A stretch of DNA of 64,000 bases from Endomychus coccineus (GCA_958510875.1 OY294069.1:177736868-177800867), one strand, 5' to 3'; counted from the stretch's first letter, positions 43,765 to 58,227 are shown. Notes: generated by a model from the sequence alone, not told the origin. Numbers and translations are program-made.

Positions 43765-46700
43765 CTGTAAAAATGTAAAAAACATATACATATTTACTTA
43801 AGCGCACTCTTGTATGTTAAATGAAAATTTAAATAACTCATATCCATGGGAAATTACGCTCTACAATTTTCCCCTGTGTATTCTTTCTCTAAAATGTATA
43901 TTTTCAGAGGAAATGCGAAAAAATACAAAAGCATGAATATTGATATATCCATTTCTAGGAAATCACCCTTTGTTTTACTTCCGGCTTTGATAGATTTATC
44001 TCGCATGTAATTAACTTCAGTTTGATATAGGTCATTGCTGTACTATTTACTTCGACCTCAAATGCTAATTGCGGTGAACTATACTAGAAATTCTTTTAAA
44101 ATATAAAACATAGAAAACAAACTTACCGTTCACCTCCACCTCATCTATATGTTGCCCCAACGGCACACGCCGCACAGGCGGTCTGCGCGGCTGCTGCCGG
44201 GGTTCACCAACCACCAGGCGCTCTGGTGGGTTTCTAATCCTGTCCCCCCGTCTTGGGGGAACAGGACTCGCCACCAGAACTGGGGGAGGGGTTGGGGTGG
44301 TCGACGGGGAAGATCCCGGGGGCGGTGATGGCCTCCGGGGGTGGTGATGGCCCAGGGGGCGGTGAAGGCGCCGGGGGTGGTGGGTGTTCCCGGTGGTGTT
44401 ACTGTAAAAATGTAAAAAACATATACATATTTACTTAAGCGCACTCTTGTATGTTAAATGAAAATTTAAATAACTCATATCCATGGGAAATTACGCTCTA
44501 CAATTTTCCCCTGTGTATTCTTTCTCTAAAATGTATATTTTCAGAGGAAATGCGAAAAAATACAAAAGCATGAATATTGATATATCCATTTCTAGGAAAT
44601 CACCCTTTGTTTTACTTCCGGCTTTGATAGATTTATCTCGCATGTAATTAACTTCAGTTTGATATAGGTCATTGCTGTACTATTTACTTCGACCTCAAAT
44701 GCTAATTGCGGTGAACTATACTAGAAATTCTTTTAAAATATAAAACATAGAAAACAAACTTACCGTTCACCTCCACCTCATCTATATGTTGCCCCAACGG
44801 CACACGCCGCACAGGCGGTCTGCGCGGCTGCTGCCGGGGTTCACCAACCACCAGGCGCTCTGGTGGGTTTCTAATCCTGTCCCCCCGTCTTGGGGGAACA
44901 GGACTCGCCACCAGAACTGGGGGAGGGGTTGGGGTGGTCGACGGGGAAGATCCCGGGGGCGGTGATGGCCTCCGGGGGTGGTGATGGCCCAGGGGGCGGT
45001 GAAGGCGCCGGGGGTGGTGGGTGTTCCCGGTGGTGTTACTGTAAAAATGTAAAAAACATATACATATTTACTTAAGCGCACTCTTGTATGTTAAATGAAA
45101 ATTTAAATAACTCATATCCATGGGAAATTACGCTCTACAATTTTCCCCTGTGTATTCTTTCTCTAAAATGTATATTTTCAGAGGAAATGCGAAAAAATAC
45201 AAAAGCATGAATATTGATATATCCATTTCTAGGAAATCACCCTTTGTTTTACTTCCGGCTTTGATAGATTTATCTCGCATGTAATTAACTTCAGTTTGAT
45301 ATAGGTCATTGCTGTACTATTTACTTCGACCTCAAATGCTAATTGCGGTGAACTATACTAGAAATTCTTTTAAAATATAAAACATAGAAAACAAACTTAC
45401 CGTTCACCTCCACCTCATCTATATGTTGCCCCAACGGCACACGCCGCACAGGCGGTCTGCGCGGCTGCTGCCGGGGTTCACCAACCACCAGGCGCTCTGG
45501 TGGGTTTCTAATCCTGTCCCCCCGTCTTGGGGGAACAGGACTCGCCACCAGAACTGGGGGAGGGGTTGGGGTGGTCGACGGGGAAGATCCCGGGGGCGGT
45601 GATGGCCTCCGGGGGTGGTGATGGCCCAGGGGGCGGTGAAGGCGCCGGGGGTGGTGGGTGTTCCCGGTGGTGTTACTGTAAAAATGTAAAAAACATATAC
45701 ATATTTACTTAAGCGCACTCTTGTATGTTAAATGAAAATTTAAATAACTCATATCCATGGGAAATTACGCTCTACAATTTTCCCCTGTGTATTCTTTCTC
45801 TAAAATGTATATTTTCAGAGGAAATGCGAAAAAATACAAAAGCATGAATATTGATATATCCATTTCTAGGAAATCACCCTTTGTTTTACTTCCGGCTTTG
45901 ATAGATTTATCTCGCATGTAATTAACTTCAGTTTGATATAGGTCATTGCTGTACTATTTACTTCGACCTCAAATGCTAATTGCGGTGAACTATACTAGAA
46001 ATTCTTTTAAAATATAAAACATAGAAAACAAACTTACCGTTCACCTCCACCTCATCTATATGTTGCCCCAACGGCACACGCCGCACAGGCGGTCTGCGCG
46101 GCTGCTGCCGGGGTTCACCAACCACCAGGCGCTCTGGTGGGTTTCTAATCCTGTCCCCCCGTCTTGGGGGAACAGGACTCGCCACCAGAACTGGGGGAGG
46201 GGTTGGGGTGGTCGACGGGGAAGATCCCGGGGGCGGTGATGGCCTCCGGGGGTGGTGATGGCCCAGGGGGCGGTGAAGGCGCCGGGGGTGGTGGGTGTTC
46301 CCGGTGGTGTTACTGTAAAAATGTAAAAAACATATACATATTTACTTAAGCGCACTCTTGTATGTTAAATGAAAATTTAAATAACTCATATCCATGGGAA
46401 ATTACGCTCTACAATTTTCCCCTGTGTATTCTTTCTCTAAAATGTATATTTTCAGAGGAAATGCGAAAAAATACAAAAGCATGAATATTGATATATCCAT
46501 TTCTAGGAAATCACCCTTTGTTTTACTTCCGGCTTTGATAGATTTATCTCGCATGTAATTAACTTCAGTTTGATATAGGTCATTGCTGTACTATTTACTT
46601 CGACCTCAAATGCTAATTGCGGTGAACTATACTAGAAATTCTTTTAAAATATAAAACATAGAAAACAAACTTACCGTTCACCTCCACCTCATCTATATGT

Positions 46701-49700
46701 TGCCCCAACGGCACACGCCGCACAGGCGGTCTGCGCGGCTGCTGCCGGGGTTCACCAACCACCAGGCGCTCTGGTGGGTTTCTAATCCTGTCCCCCCGTC
46801 TTGGGGGAACAGGACTCGCCACCAGAACTGGGGGAGGGGTTGGGGTGGTCGACGGGGAAGATCCCGGGGGCGGTGATGGCCTCCGGGGGTGGTGATGGCC
46901 CAAGGGGCGGTGAAGGCGCCGGGGGTGGTGGGTGTTCCCGGTGGTGTTACTGTAAAAATGTAAAAAACATATACATATTTACTTAAGCGCACTCTTGTAT
47001 GTTAAATGAAAATTTAAATAACTCATATCCATGGGAAATTACGCTCTACAATTTTCCCCTGTGTATTCTTTCTCTAAAATGTATATTTTCAGAGGAAATG
47101 CGAAAAAATACAAAAGCATGAATATTGATATATCCATTTCTAGGAAATCACCCTTTGTTTTACTTCCGGCTTTGATAGATTTATCTCGCATGTAATTAAC
47201 TTCAGTTTGATATAGGTCATTGCTGTACTATTTACTTCGACCTCAAATGCTAATTGCGGTGAACTATACTAGAAATTCTTTTAAAATATAAAACATAGAA
47301 AACAAACTTACCGTTCACCTCCACCTCATCTATATGTTGCCCCAACGGCACACGCCGCACAGGCGGTCTGCGCGGCTGCTGCCGGGGTTCACCAACCACC
47401 AGGCGCTCTGGTGGGTTTCTAATCCTGTCCCCCCGTCTTGGGGGAACAGGACTCGCCACCAGAACTGGGGGAGGGGTTGGGGTGGTCGACGGGGAAGATC
47501 CCGGGGGCGGTGATGGCCTCCGGGGGTGGTGATGGCCCAGGGGGCGGTGAAGGCGCCGGGGGTGGTGGGTGTTCCCGGTGGTGTTACTGTAAAAATGTAA
47601 AAAACATATACATATTTACTTAAGCGCACTCTTGTATGTTAAATGAAAATTTAAATAACTCATATCCATGGGAAATTACGCTCTACAATTTTCCCCTGTG
47701 TATTCTTTCTCTAAAATGTATATTTTCAGAGGAAATGCGAAAAAATACAAAAGCATGAATATTGATATATCCATTTCTAGGAAATCACCCTTTGTTTTAC
47801 TTCCGGCTTTGATAGATTTATCTCGCATGTAATTAACTTCAGTTTGATATAGGTCATTGCTGTACTATTTACTTCGACCTCAAATGCTAATTGCGGTGAA
47901 CTATACTAGAAATTCTTTTAAAATATAAAACATAGAAAACAAACTTACCGTTCACCTCCACCTCATCTATATGTTGCCCCAACGGCACACGCCGCACAGG
48001 CGGTCTGCGCGGCTGCTGCCGGGGTTCACCAACCACCAGGCGCTCTGGTGGGTTTCTAATCCTGTCCCCCCGTCTTGGGGGAACAGGACTCGCCACCAGA
48101 ACTGGGGGAGGGGTTGGGGTGGTCGACGGGGAAGATCCCGGGGGCGGTGATGGCCTCCGGGGGTGGTGATGGCCCAGGGGGCGGTGAAGGCGCCGGGGGT
48201 GGTGGGTGTTCCCGGTGGTGTTACTGTAAAAATGTAAAAAACATATACATATTTACTTAAGCGCACTCTTGTATGTTAAATGAAAATTTAAATAACTCAT
48301 ATCCATGGGAAATTACGCTCTACAATTTTCCCCTGTGTATTCTTTCTCTAAAATGTATATTTTCAGAGGAAATGCGAAAAAATACAAAAGCATGAATATT
48401 GATATATCCATTTCTAGGAAATCACCCTTTGTTTTACTTCCGGCTTTGATAGATTTATCTCGCATGTAATTAACTTCAGTTTGATATAGGTCATTGCTGT
48501 ACTATTTACTTCGACCTCAAATGCTAATTGCGGTGAACTATACTAGAAATTCTTTTAAAATATAAAACATAGAAAACAAACTTACCGTTCACCTCCACCT
48601 CATCTATATGTTGCCCCAACGGCACACGCCGCACAGGCGGTCTGCGCGGCTGCTGCCGGGGTTCACCAACCACCAGGCGCTCTGGTGGGTTTCTAATCCT
48701 GTCCCCCCGTCTTGGGGGAACAGGACTCGCCACCAGAACTGGGGGAGGGGTTGGGGTGGTCGACGGGGAAGATCCCGGGGGCGGTGATGGCCTCCGGGGG
48801 TGGTGATGGCCCAGGGGGCGGTGAAGGCGCCGGGGGTGGTGGGTGTTCCCGGTGGTGTTACTGTAAAAATGTAAAAAACATATACATATTTACTTAAGCG
48901 CACTCTTGTATGTTAAATGAAAATTTAAATAACTCATATCCATGGGAAATTACGCTCTACAATTTTCCCCTGTGTATTCTTTCTCTAAAATGTATATTTT
49001 CAGAGGAAATGCGAAAAAATACAAAAGCATGAATATTGATATATCCATTTCTAGGAAATCACCCTTTGTTTTACTTCCGGCTTTGATAGATTTATCTCGC
49101 ATGTAATTAACTTCAGTTTGATATAGGTCATTGCTGTACTATTTACTTCGACCTCAAATGCTAATTGCGGTGAACTATACTAGAAATTCTTTTAAAATAT
49201 AAAACATAGAAAACAAACTTACCGTTCACCTCCACCTCATCTATATGTTGCCCCAACGGCACACGCCGCACAGGCGGTCTGCGCGGCTGCTGCCGGGGTT
49301 CACCAACCACCAGGCGCTCTGGTGGGTTTCTAATCCTGTCCCCCCGTCTTGGGGGAACAGGACTCGCCACCAGAACTGGGGGAGGGGTTGGGGTGGTCGA
49401 CGGGGAAGATCCCGGGGGCGGTGATGGCCTCCGGGGGTGGTGATGGCCCAGGGGGCGGTGAAGGCGCCGGGGGTGGTGGGTGTTCCCGGTGGTGTTACTG
49501 TAAAAATGTAAAAAACATATACATATTTACTTAAGCGCACTCTTGTATGTTAAATGAAAATTTAAATAACTCATATCCATGGGAAATTACGCTCTACAAT
49601 TTTCCCCTGTGTATTCTTTCTCTAAAATGTATATTTTCAGAGGAAATGCGAAAAAATACAAAAGCATGAATATTGATATATCCATTTCTAGGAAATCACC

Positions 49701-52700
49701 CTTTGTTTTACTTCCGGCTTTGATAGATTTATCTCGCATGTAATTAACTTCAGTTTGATATAGGTCATTGCTGTACTATTTACTTCGACCTCAAATGCTA
49801 ATTGCGGTGAACTATACTAGAAATTCTTTTAAAATATAAAACATAGAAAACAAACTTACCGTTCACCTCCACCTCATCTATATGTTGCCCCAACGGCACA
49901 CGCCGCACAGGCGGTCTGCGCGGCTGCTGCCGGGGTTCACCAACCACCAGGCGCTCTGGTGGGTTTCTAATCCTGTCCCCCCGTCTTGGGGGAACAGGAC
50001 TCGCCACCAGAACTGGGGGAGGGGTTGGGGTGGTCGACGGGGAAGATCCCGGGGGCGGTGATGGCCTCCGGGGGTGGTGATGGCCCAGGGGGCGGTGAAG
50101 GCGCCGGGGGTGGTGGGTGTTCCCGGTGGTGTTACTGTAAAAATGTAAAAAACATATACATATTTACTTAAGCGCACTCTTGTATGTTAAATGAAAATTT
50201 AAATAACTCATATCCATGGGAAATTACGCTCTACAATTTTCCCCTGTGTATTCTTTCTCTAAAATGTATATTTTCAGAGGAAATGCGAAAAAATACAAAA
50301 GCATGAATATTGATATATCCATTTCTAGGAAATCACCCTTTGTTTTACTTCCGGCTTTGATAGATTTATCTCGCATGTAATTAACTTCAGTTTGATATAG
50401 GTCATTGCTGTACTATTTACTTCGACCTCAAATGCTAATTGCGGTGAACTATACTAGAAATTCTTTTAAAATATAAAACATAGAAAACAAACTTACCGTT
50501 CACCTCCACCTCATCTATATGTTGCCCCAACGGCACACGCCGCACAGGCGGTCTGCGCGGCTGCTGCCGGGGTTCACCAACCACCAGGCGCTCTGGTGGG
50601 TTTCTAATCCTGTCCCCCCGTCTTGGGGGAACAGGACTCGCCACCAGAACTGGGGGAGGGGTTGGGGTGGTCGACGGGGAAGATCCCGGGGGCGGTGATG
50701 GCCTCCGGGGGTGGTGATGGCCCAGGGGGCGGTGAAGGCGCCGGGGGTGGTGGGTGTTCCCGGTGGTGTTACTGTAAAAATGTAAAAAACATATACATAT
50801 TTACTTAAGCGCACTCTTGTATGTTAAATGAAAATTTAAATAACTCATATCCATGGGAAATTACGCTCTACAATTTTCCCCTGTGTATTCTTTCTCTAAA
50901 ATGTATATTTTCAGAGGAAATGCGAAAAAATACAAAAGCATGAATATTGATATATCCATTTCTAGGAAATCACCCTTTGTTTTACTTCCGGCTTTGATAG
51001 ATTTATCTCGCATGTAATTAACTTCAGTTTGATATAGGTCATTGCTGTACTATTTACTTCGACCTCAAATGCTAATTGCGGTGAACTATACTAGAAATTC
51101 TTTTAAAATATAAAACATAGAAAACAAACTTACCGTTCACCTCCACCTCATCTATATGTTGCCCCAACGGCACACGCCGCACAGGCGGTCTGCGCGGCTG
51201 CTGCCGGGGTTCACCAACCACCAGGCGCTCTGGTGGGTTTCTAATCCTGTCCCCCCGTCTTGGGGGAACAGGACTCGCCACCAGAACTGGGGGAGGGGTT
51301 GGGGTGGTCGACGGGGAAGATCCCGGGGGCGGTGATGGCCTCCGGGGGTGGTGATGGCCCAAGGGGCGGTGAAGGCGCCGGGGGTGGTGGGTGTTCCCGG
51401 TGGTGTTACTGTAAAAATGTAAAAAACATATACATATTTACTTAAGCGCACTCTTGTATGTTAAATGAAAATTTAAATAACTCATATCCATGGGAAATTA
51501 CGCTCTACAATTTTCCCCTGTGTATTCTTTCTCTAAAATGTATATTTTCAGAGGAAATGCGAAAAAATACAAAAGCATGAATATTGATATATCCATTTCT
51601 AGGAAATCACCCTTTGTTTTACTTCCGGCTTTGATAGATTTATCTCGCATGTAATTAACTTCAGTTTGATATAGGTCATTGCTGTACTATTTACTTCGAC
51701 CTCAAATGCTAATTGCGGTGAACTATACTAGAAATTCTTTTAAAATATAAAACATAGAAAACAAACTTACCGTTCACCTCCACCTCATCTATATGTTGCC
51801 CCAACGGCACACGCCGCACAGGCGGTCTGCGCGGCTGCTGCCGGGGTTCACCAACCACCAGGCGCTCTGGTGGGTTTCTAATCCTGTCCCCCCGTCTTGG
51901 GGGAACAGGACTCGCCACCAGAACTGGGGGAGGGGTTGGGGTGGTCGACGGGGAAGATCCCGGGGGCGGTGATGGCCTCCGGGGGTGGTGATGGCCCAGG
52001 GGGCGGTGAAGGCGCCGGGGGTGGTGGGTGTTCCCGGTGGTGTTACTGTAAAAATGTAAAAAACATATACATATTTACTTAAGCGCACTCTTGTATGTTA
52101 AATGAAAATTTAAATAACTCATATCCATGGGAAATTACGCTCTACAATTTTCCCCTGTGTATTCTTTCTCTAAAATGTATATTTTCAGAGGAAATGCGAA
52201 AAAATACAAAAGCATGAATATTGATATATCCATTTCTAGGAAATCACCCTTTGTTTTACTTCCGGCTTTGATAGATTTATCTCGCATGTAATTAACTTCA
52301 GTTTGATATAGGTCATTGCTGTACTATTTACTTCGACCTCAAATGCTAATTGCGGTGAACTATACTAGAAATTCTTTTAAAATATAAAACATAGAAAACA
52401 AACTTACCGTTCACCTCCACCTCATCTATATGTTGCCCCAACGGCACACGCCGCACAGGCGGTCTGCGCGGCTGCTGCCGGGGTTCACCAACCACCAGGC
52501 GCTCTGGTGGGTTTCTAATCCTGTCCCCCCGTCTTGGGGGAACAGGACTCGCCACCAGAACTGGGGGAGGGGTTGGGGTGGTCGACGGGGAGGATCCCGG
52601 GGGCGGTGATGGCCTCCGGGGGTGGTGATGGCCCAGGGGGCGGTGAAGGCGCCGGGGGTGGTGGGTGTTCCCGGTGGTGTTACTGTAAAAATGTAAAAAA

Positions 52701-55700
52701 CATATACATATTTACTTAAGCGCACTCTTGTATGTTAAATGAAAATTTAAATAACTCATATCCATGGGAAATTACGCTCTACAATTTTCCCCTGTGTATT
52801 CTTTCTCTAAAATGTATATTTTCAGAGGAAATGCGAAAAAATACAAAAGCATGAATATTGATATATCCATTTCTAGGAAATCACCCTTTGTTTTACTTCC
52901 GGCTTTGATAGATTTATCTCGCATGTAATTAACTTCAGTTTGATATAGGTCATTGCTGTACTATTTACTTCGACCTCAAATGCTAATTGCGGTGAACTAT
53001 ACTAGAAATTCTTTTAAAATATAAAACATAGAAAACAAACTTACCGTTCACCTCCACCTCATCTATATGTTGCCCCAACGGCACACGCCGCACAGGCGGT
53101 CTGCGCGGCTGCTGCCGGGGTTCACCAACCACCAGGCGCTCTGGTGGGTTTCTAATCCTGTCCCCCCGTCTTGGGGGAACAGGACTCGCCACCAGAACTG
53201 GGGGAGGGGTTGGGGTGGTCGACGGGGAAGATCCCGGGGGCGGTGATGGCCTCCGGGGGTGGTGATGGCCCAGGGGGCGGTGAAGGCGCCGGGGGTGGTG
53301 GGTGTTCCCGGTGGTGTTACTGTAAAAATGTAAAAAACATATACATATTTACTTAAGCGCACTCTTGTATGTTAAATGAAAATTTAAATAACTCATATCC
53401 ATGGGAAATTACGCTCTACAATTTTCCCCTGTGTATTCTTTCTCTAAAATGTATATTTTCAGAGGAAATGCGAAAAAATACAAAAGCATGAATATTGATA
53501 TATCCATTTCTAGGAAATCACCCTTTGTTTTACTTCCGGCTTTGATAGATTTATCTCGCATGTAATTAACTTCAGTTTGATATAGGTCATTGCTGTACTA
53601 TTTACTTCGACCTCAAATGCTAATTGCGGTGAACTATACTAGAAATTCTTTTAAAATATAAAACATAGAAAACAAACTTACCGTTCACCTCCACCTCATC
53701 TATATGTTGCCCCAACGGCACACGCCGCACAGGCGGTCTGCGCGGCTGCTGCCGGGGTTCACCAACCACCAGGCGCTCTGGTGGGTTTCTAATCCTGTCC
53801 CCCCGTCTTGGGGGAACAGGACTCGCCACCAGAACTGGGGGAGGGGTTGGGGTGGTCGACGGGGAAGATCCCGGGGGCGGTGATGGCCTCCGGGGGTGGT
53901 GATGGCCCAGGGGGCGGTGAAGGCGCCGGGGGTGGTGGGTGTTCCCGGTGGTGTTACTGTAAAAATGTAAAAAACATATACATATTTACTTAAGCGCACT
54001 CTTGTATGTTAAATGAAAATTTAAATAACTCATATCCATGGGAAATTACGCTCTACAATTTTCCCCTGTGTATTCTTTCTCTAAAATGTATATTTTCAGA
54101 GGAAATGCGAAAAAATACAAAAGCATGAATATTGATATATCCATTTCTAGGAAATCACCCTTTGTTTTACTTCCGGCTTTGATAGATTTATCTCGCATGT
54201 AATTAACTTCAGTTTGATATAGGTCATTGCTGTACTATTTACTTCGACCTCAAATGCTAATTGCGGTGAACTATACTAGAAATTCTTTTAAAATATAAAA
54301 CATAGAAAACAAACTTACCGTTCACCTCCACCTCATCTATATGTTGCCCCAACGGCACACGCCGCACAGGCGGTCTGCGCGGCTGCTGCCGGGGTTCACC
54401 AACCACCAGGCGCTCTGGTGGGTTTCTAATCCTGTCCCCCCGTCTTGGGGGAACAGGACTCGCCACCAGAACTGGGGGAGGGGTTGGGGTGGTCGACGGG
54501 GAAGATCCCGGGGGCGGTGATGGCCTCCGGGGGTGGTGATGGCCCAAGGGGCGGTGAAGGCGCCGGGGGTGGTGGGTGTTCCCGGTGGTGTTACTGTAAA
54601 AATGTAAAAAACATATACATATTTACTTAAGCGCACTCTTGTATGTTAAATGAAAATTTAAATAACTCATATCCATGGGAAATTACGCTCTACAATTTTC
54701 CCCTGTGTATTCTTTCTCTAAAATGTATATTTTCAGAGGAAATGCGAAAAAATACAAAAGCATGAATATTGATATATCCATTTCTAGGAAATCACCCTTT
54801 GTTTTACTTCCGGCTTTGATAGATTTATCTCGCATGTAATTAACTTCAGTTTGATATAGGTCATTGCTGTACTATTTACTTCGACCTCAAATGCTAATTG
54901 CGGTGAACTATACTAGAAATTCTTTTAAAATATAAAACATAGAAAACAAACTTACCGTTCACCTCCACCTCATCTATATGTTGCCCCAACGGCACACGCC
55001 GCACAGGCGGTCTGCGCGGCTGCTGCCGGGGTTCACCAACCACCAGGCGCTCTGGTGGGTTTCTAATCCTGTCCCCCCGTCTTGGGGGAACAGGACTCGC
55101 CACCAGAACTGGGGGAGGGGTTGGGGTGGTCGACGGGGAAGATCCCGGGGGCGGTGATGGCCTCCGGGGGTGGTGATGGCCCAGGGGGCGGTGAAGGCGC
55201 CGGGGGTGGTGGGTGTTCCCGGTGGTGTTACTGTAAAAATGTAAAAAACATATACATATTTACTTAAGCGCACTCTTGTATGTTAAATGAAAATTTAAAT
55301 AACTCATATCCATGGGAAATTACGCTCTACAATTTTCCCCTGTGTATTCTTTCTCTAAAATGTATATTTTCAGAGGAAATGCGAAAAAATACAAAAGCAT
55401 GAATATTGATATATCCATTTCTAGGAAATCACCCTTTGTTTTACTTCCGGCTTTGATAGATTTATCTCGCATGTAATTAACTTCAGTTTGATATAGGTCA
55501 TTGCTGTACTATTTACTTCGACCTCAAATGCTAATTGCGGTGAACTATACTAGAAATTCTTTTAAAATATAAAACATAGAAAACAAACTTACCGTTCACC
55601 TCCACCTCATCTATATGTTGCCCCAACGGCACACGCCGCACAGGCGGTCTGCGCGGCTGCTGCCGGGGTTCACCAACCACCAGGCGCTCTGGTGGGTTTC

Positions 55701-57503
55701 TAATCCTGTCCCCCCGTCTTGGGGGAACAGGACTCGCCACCAGAACTGGGGGAGGGGTTGGGGTGGTCGACGGGGAAGATCCCGGGGGCGGTGATGGCCT
55801 CCGGGGGTGGTGATGGCCCAGGGGGCGGTGAAGGCGCCGGGGGTGGTGGGTGTTCCCGGTGGTGTTACTGTAAAAATGTAAAAAACATATACATATTTAC
55901 TTAAGCGCACTCTTGTATGTTAAATGAAAATTTAAATAACTCATATCCATGGGAAATTACGCTCTACAATTTTCCCCTGTGTATTCTTTCTCTAAAATGT
56001 ATATTTTCAGAGGAAATGCGAAAAAATACAAAAGCATGAATATTGATATATCCATTTCTAGGAAATCACCCTTTGTTTTACTTCCGGCTTTGATAGATTT
56101 ATCTCGCATGTAATTAACTTCAGTTTGATATAGGTCATTGCTGTACTATTTACTTCGACCTCAAATGCTAATTGCGGTGAACTATACTAGAAATTCTTTT
56201 AAAATATAAAACATAGAAAACAAACTTACCGTTCACCTCCACCTCATCTATATGTTGCCCCAACGGCACACGCCGCACAGGCGGTCTGCGCGGCTGCTGC
56301 CGGGGTTCACCAACCACCAGGCGCTCTGGTGGGTTTCTAATCCTGTCCCCCCGTCTTGGGGGAACAGGACTCGCCACCAGAACTGGGGGAGGGGTTGGGG
56401 TGGTCGACGGGGAAGATCCCGGGGGCGGTGATGGCCTCCGGGGGTGGTGATGGCCCAGGGGGCGGTGAAGGCGCCGGGGGTGGTGGGTGTTCCCGGTGGT
56501 GTTACTGTAAAAATGTAAAAAACATATACATATTTACTTAAGCGCACTCTTGTATGTTAAATGAAAATTTAAATAACTCATATCCATGGGAAATTACGCT
56601 CTACAATTTTCCCCTGTGTATTCTTTCTCTAAAATGTATATTTTCAGAGGAAATGCGAAAAAATACAAAAGCATGAATATTGATATATCCATTTCTAGGA
56701 AATCACCCTTTGTTTTACTTCCGGCTTTGATAGATTTATCTCGCATGTAATTAACTTCAGTTTGATATAGGTCATTGCTGTACTATTTACTTCGACCTCA
56801 AATGCTAATTGCGGTGAACTATACTAGAAATTCTTTTAAAATATAAAACATAGAAAACAAACTTACCGTTCACCTCCACCTCATCTATATGTTGCCCCAA
56901 CGGCACACGCCGCACAGGCGGTCTGCGCGGCTGCTGCCGGGGTTCACCAACCACCAGGCGCTCTGGTGGGTTTCTAATCCTGTCCCCCCGTCTTGGGGGA
57001 ACAGGACTCGCCACCAGAACTGGGGGAGGGGTTGGGGTGGTCGACGGGGAAGATCCCGGGGGCGGTGATGGCCTCCGGGGGTGGTGATGGCCCAGGGGGC
57101 GGTGAAGGCGCCGGGGGTGGTGGGTGTTCCCGGTGGTGTTACTGTAAAAATGTAAAAAACATATACATATTTACTTAAGCGCACTCTTGTATGTTAAATG
57201 AAAATTTAAATAACTCATATCCATGGGAAATTACGCTCTACAATTTTCCCCTGTGTATTCTTTCTCTAAAATGTATATTTTCAGAGGAAATGCGAAAAAA
57301 TACAAAAGCATGAATATTGATATATCCATTTCTAGGAAATCACCCTTTGTTTTACTTCCGGCTTTGATAGATTTATCTCGCATGTAATTAACTTCAGTTT
57401 GATATAGGTCATTGCTGTACTATTTACTTCGACCTCAAATGCTAATTGCGGTGAACTATACTAGAAATTCTTTTAAAATATAAAACATAGAAAACAAACT
57501 TAC

Positions 57504-57778
57504 CGTTCACCTCCACCTCATCTATATGTTGCCCCAACGGCACACGCCGCACAGGCGGTCTGCGCGGCTGCTGCCGGGGTTCACCAACCACCAGGCGCTC
57601 TGGTGGGTTTCTAATCCTGTCCCCCCGTCTTGGGGGAACAGGACTCGCCACCAGAACTGGGGGAGGGGTTGGGGTGGTCGACGGGGAAGATCCCGGGGGC
57701 GGTGATGGCCTCCGGGGGTGGTGATGGCCCAGGGGGCGGTGAAGGCGCCGGGGGTGGTGGGTGTTCCCGGTGGTGTTA
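57504..57778 (-). CDS. Proline-rich array exon, copy 23 (first on the minus strand)
   Basis: Same exon as copy 1. Its upstream intron is not array sequence but the ancestral flank (gtaaccaaatattagttcat), which also precedes the plus-strand exon P1 at 7391 and the exon at 63276. This copy is therefore the best candidate for the original. The preceding 51-nt exon (58177-58227) ends with one base that would complete an Ile codon here. Confidence 0.68.
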
Positions 57779-57782
57779 CTGT

Positions 57783-58176
57783 AAAAATGTAACCAAATAT
57801 TAGTTCATCATGAACGGAGCTAATATGAAAAATATCAAAGAAATAAATAGTATGAATAGGGTTTGGTAGTATACGCTTCAAGATATCGAATGTGAATAAA
57901 TGTTTTGCATCTCATGCAGTAAACCAAAAACCGTATATTTTTTGAAATATGTTATCAACAATTATTTAAAGCGCAATTGACAAAAAAGATGAAAATAACA
58001 AAAAATTGTATTTCGATCATACATTTATCTTAATTTTTTCCCCAACTTTTACATTTCCACTCCGCCACCATAACCATTTTTCAGAAAAATTCGCAAGAGT
58101 AAAAACATATTATTTTGAGCCTAAAACACACACACAAACACACACACAGTAGTGTTATTCTAAAGCAGTAACTTAC
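57783..58176 (-). other. Intron between the 51-nt exon and the array
   Basis: 57790-57910 matches 7240-7385 inverted (caaaccctattcacac, ttcgatatcttgaagc). A short (CA)n lies at 58128-58149. No coding sequence. Confidence 0.6.
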
Positions 58177-58227
58177 TCTGCATTGGCTCCTCGGGTAGAG
58201 GAACCGCAGAAGCCTCTGGGTGTATAT
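58177..58227 (-). CDS. 51-nt symmetric phase-1 exon
   Basis: Acceptor tatgtttcag and donor gtaagtta bound 51 bases. In phase 1 they read IHPEASAVPLPEEPMQ between two split codons, with no stop. Acidic and Pro-rich. It would join in frame to the start of array copy 23. Upstream exons, including any start codon, were not found. Confidence 0.55.

Larger units (their letters stand above)
43132..57782 (-). repeat. Tandem array: 23 copies of a 637-bp exon-containing unit
   Basis: Units start at 43132 + 637n (n = 0 to 22) and are near identical. Each holds about 280 bases of foldback-arm sequence, a short AT-rich stretch and one proline-rich exon of 275 nt on the minus strand (43490 + 637n to 43764 + 637n) with an intact acceptor (ttttacag) and donor (gtaagt). 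Only a few substitutions are visible: a G to A near the Pro run in the units with exons at 46675-46949, 51134-51408 and 54319-54593, and one G for A in the exon at 52408-52682. The right junction shares aaaaatgtaa with the left start. Confidence 0.97.

Noticed and set aside
43616..43801. Plus-strand Gly-rich frames (MGEQDSPPELGEG type) repeated in every unit
   Set aside because: They are the antisense of the proline-rich exon and cross its splice site; no independent support.
43132..57782. CRISPR-like or rDNA-type array
   Set aside because: Units are 637 bp with no unique spacers or rRNA sequence; each unit is an exon plus intron.
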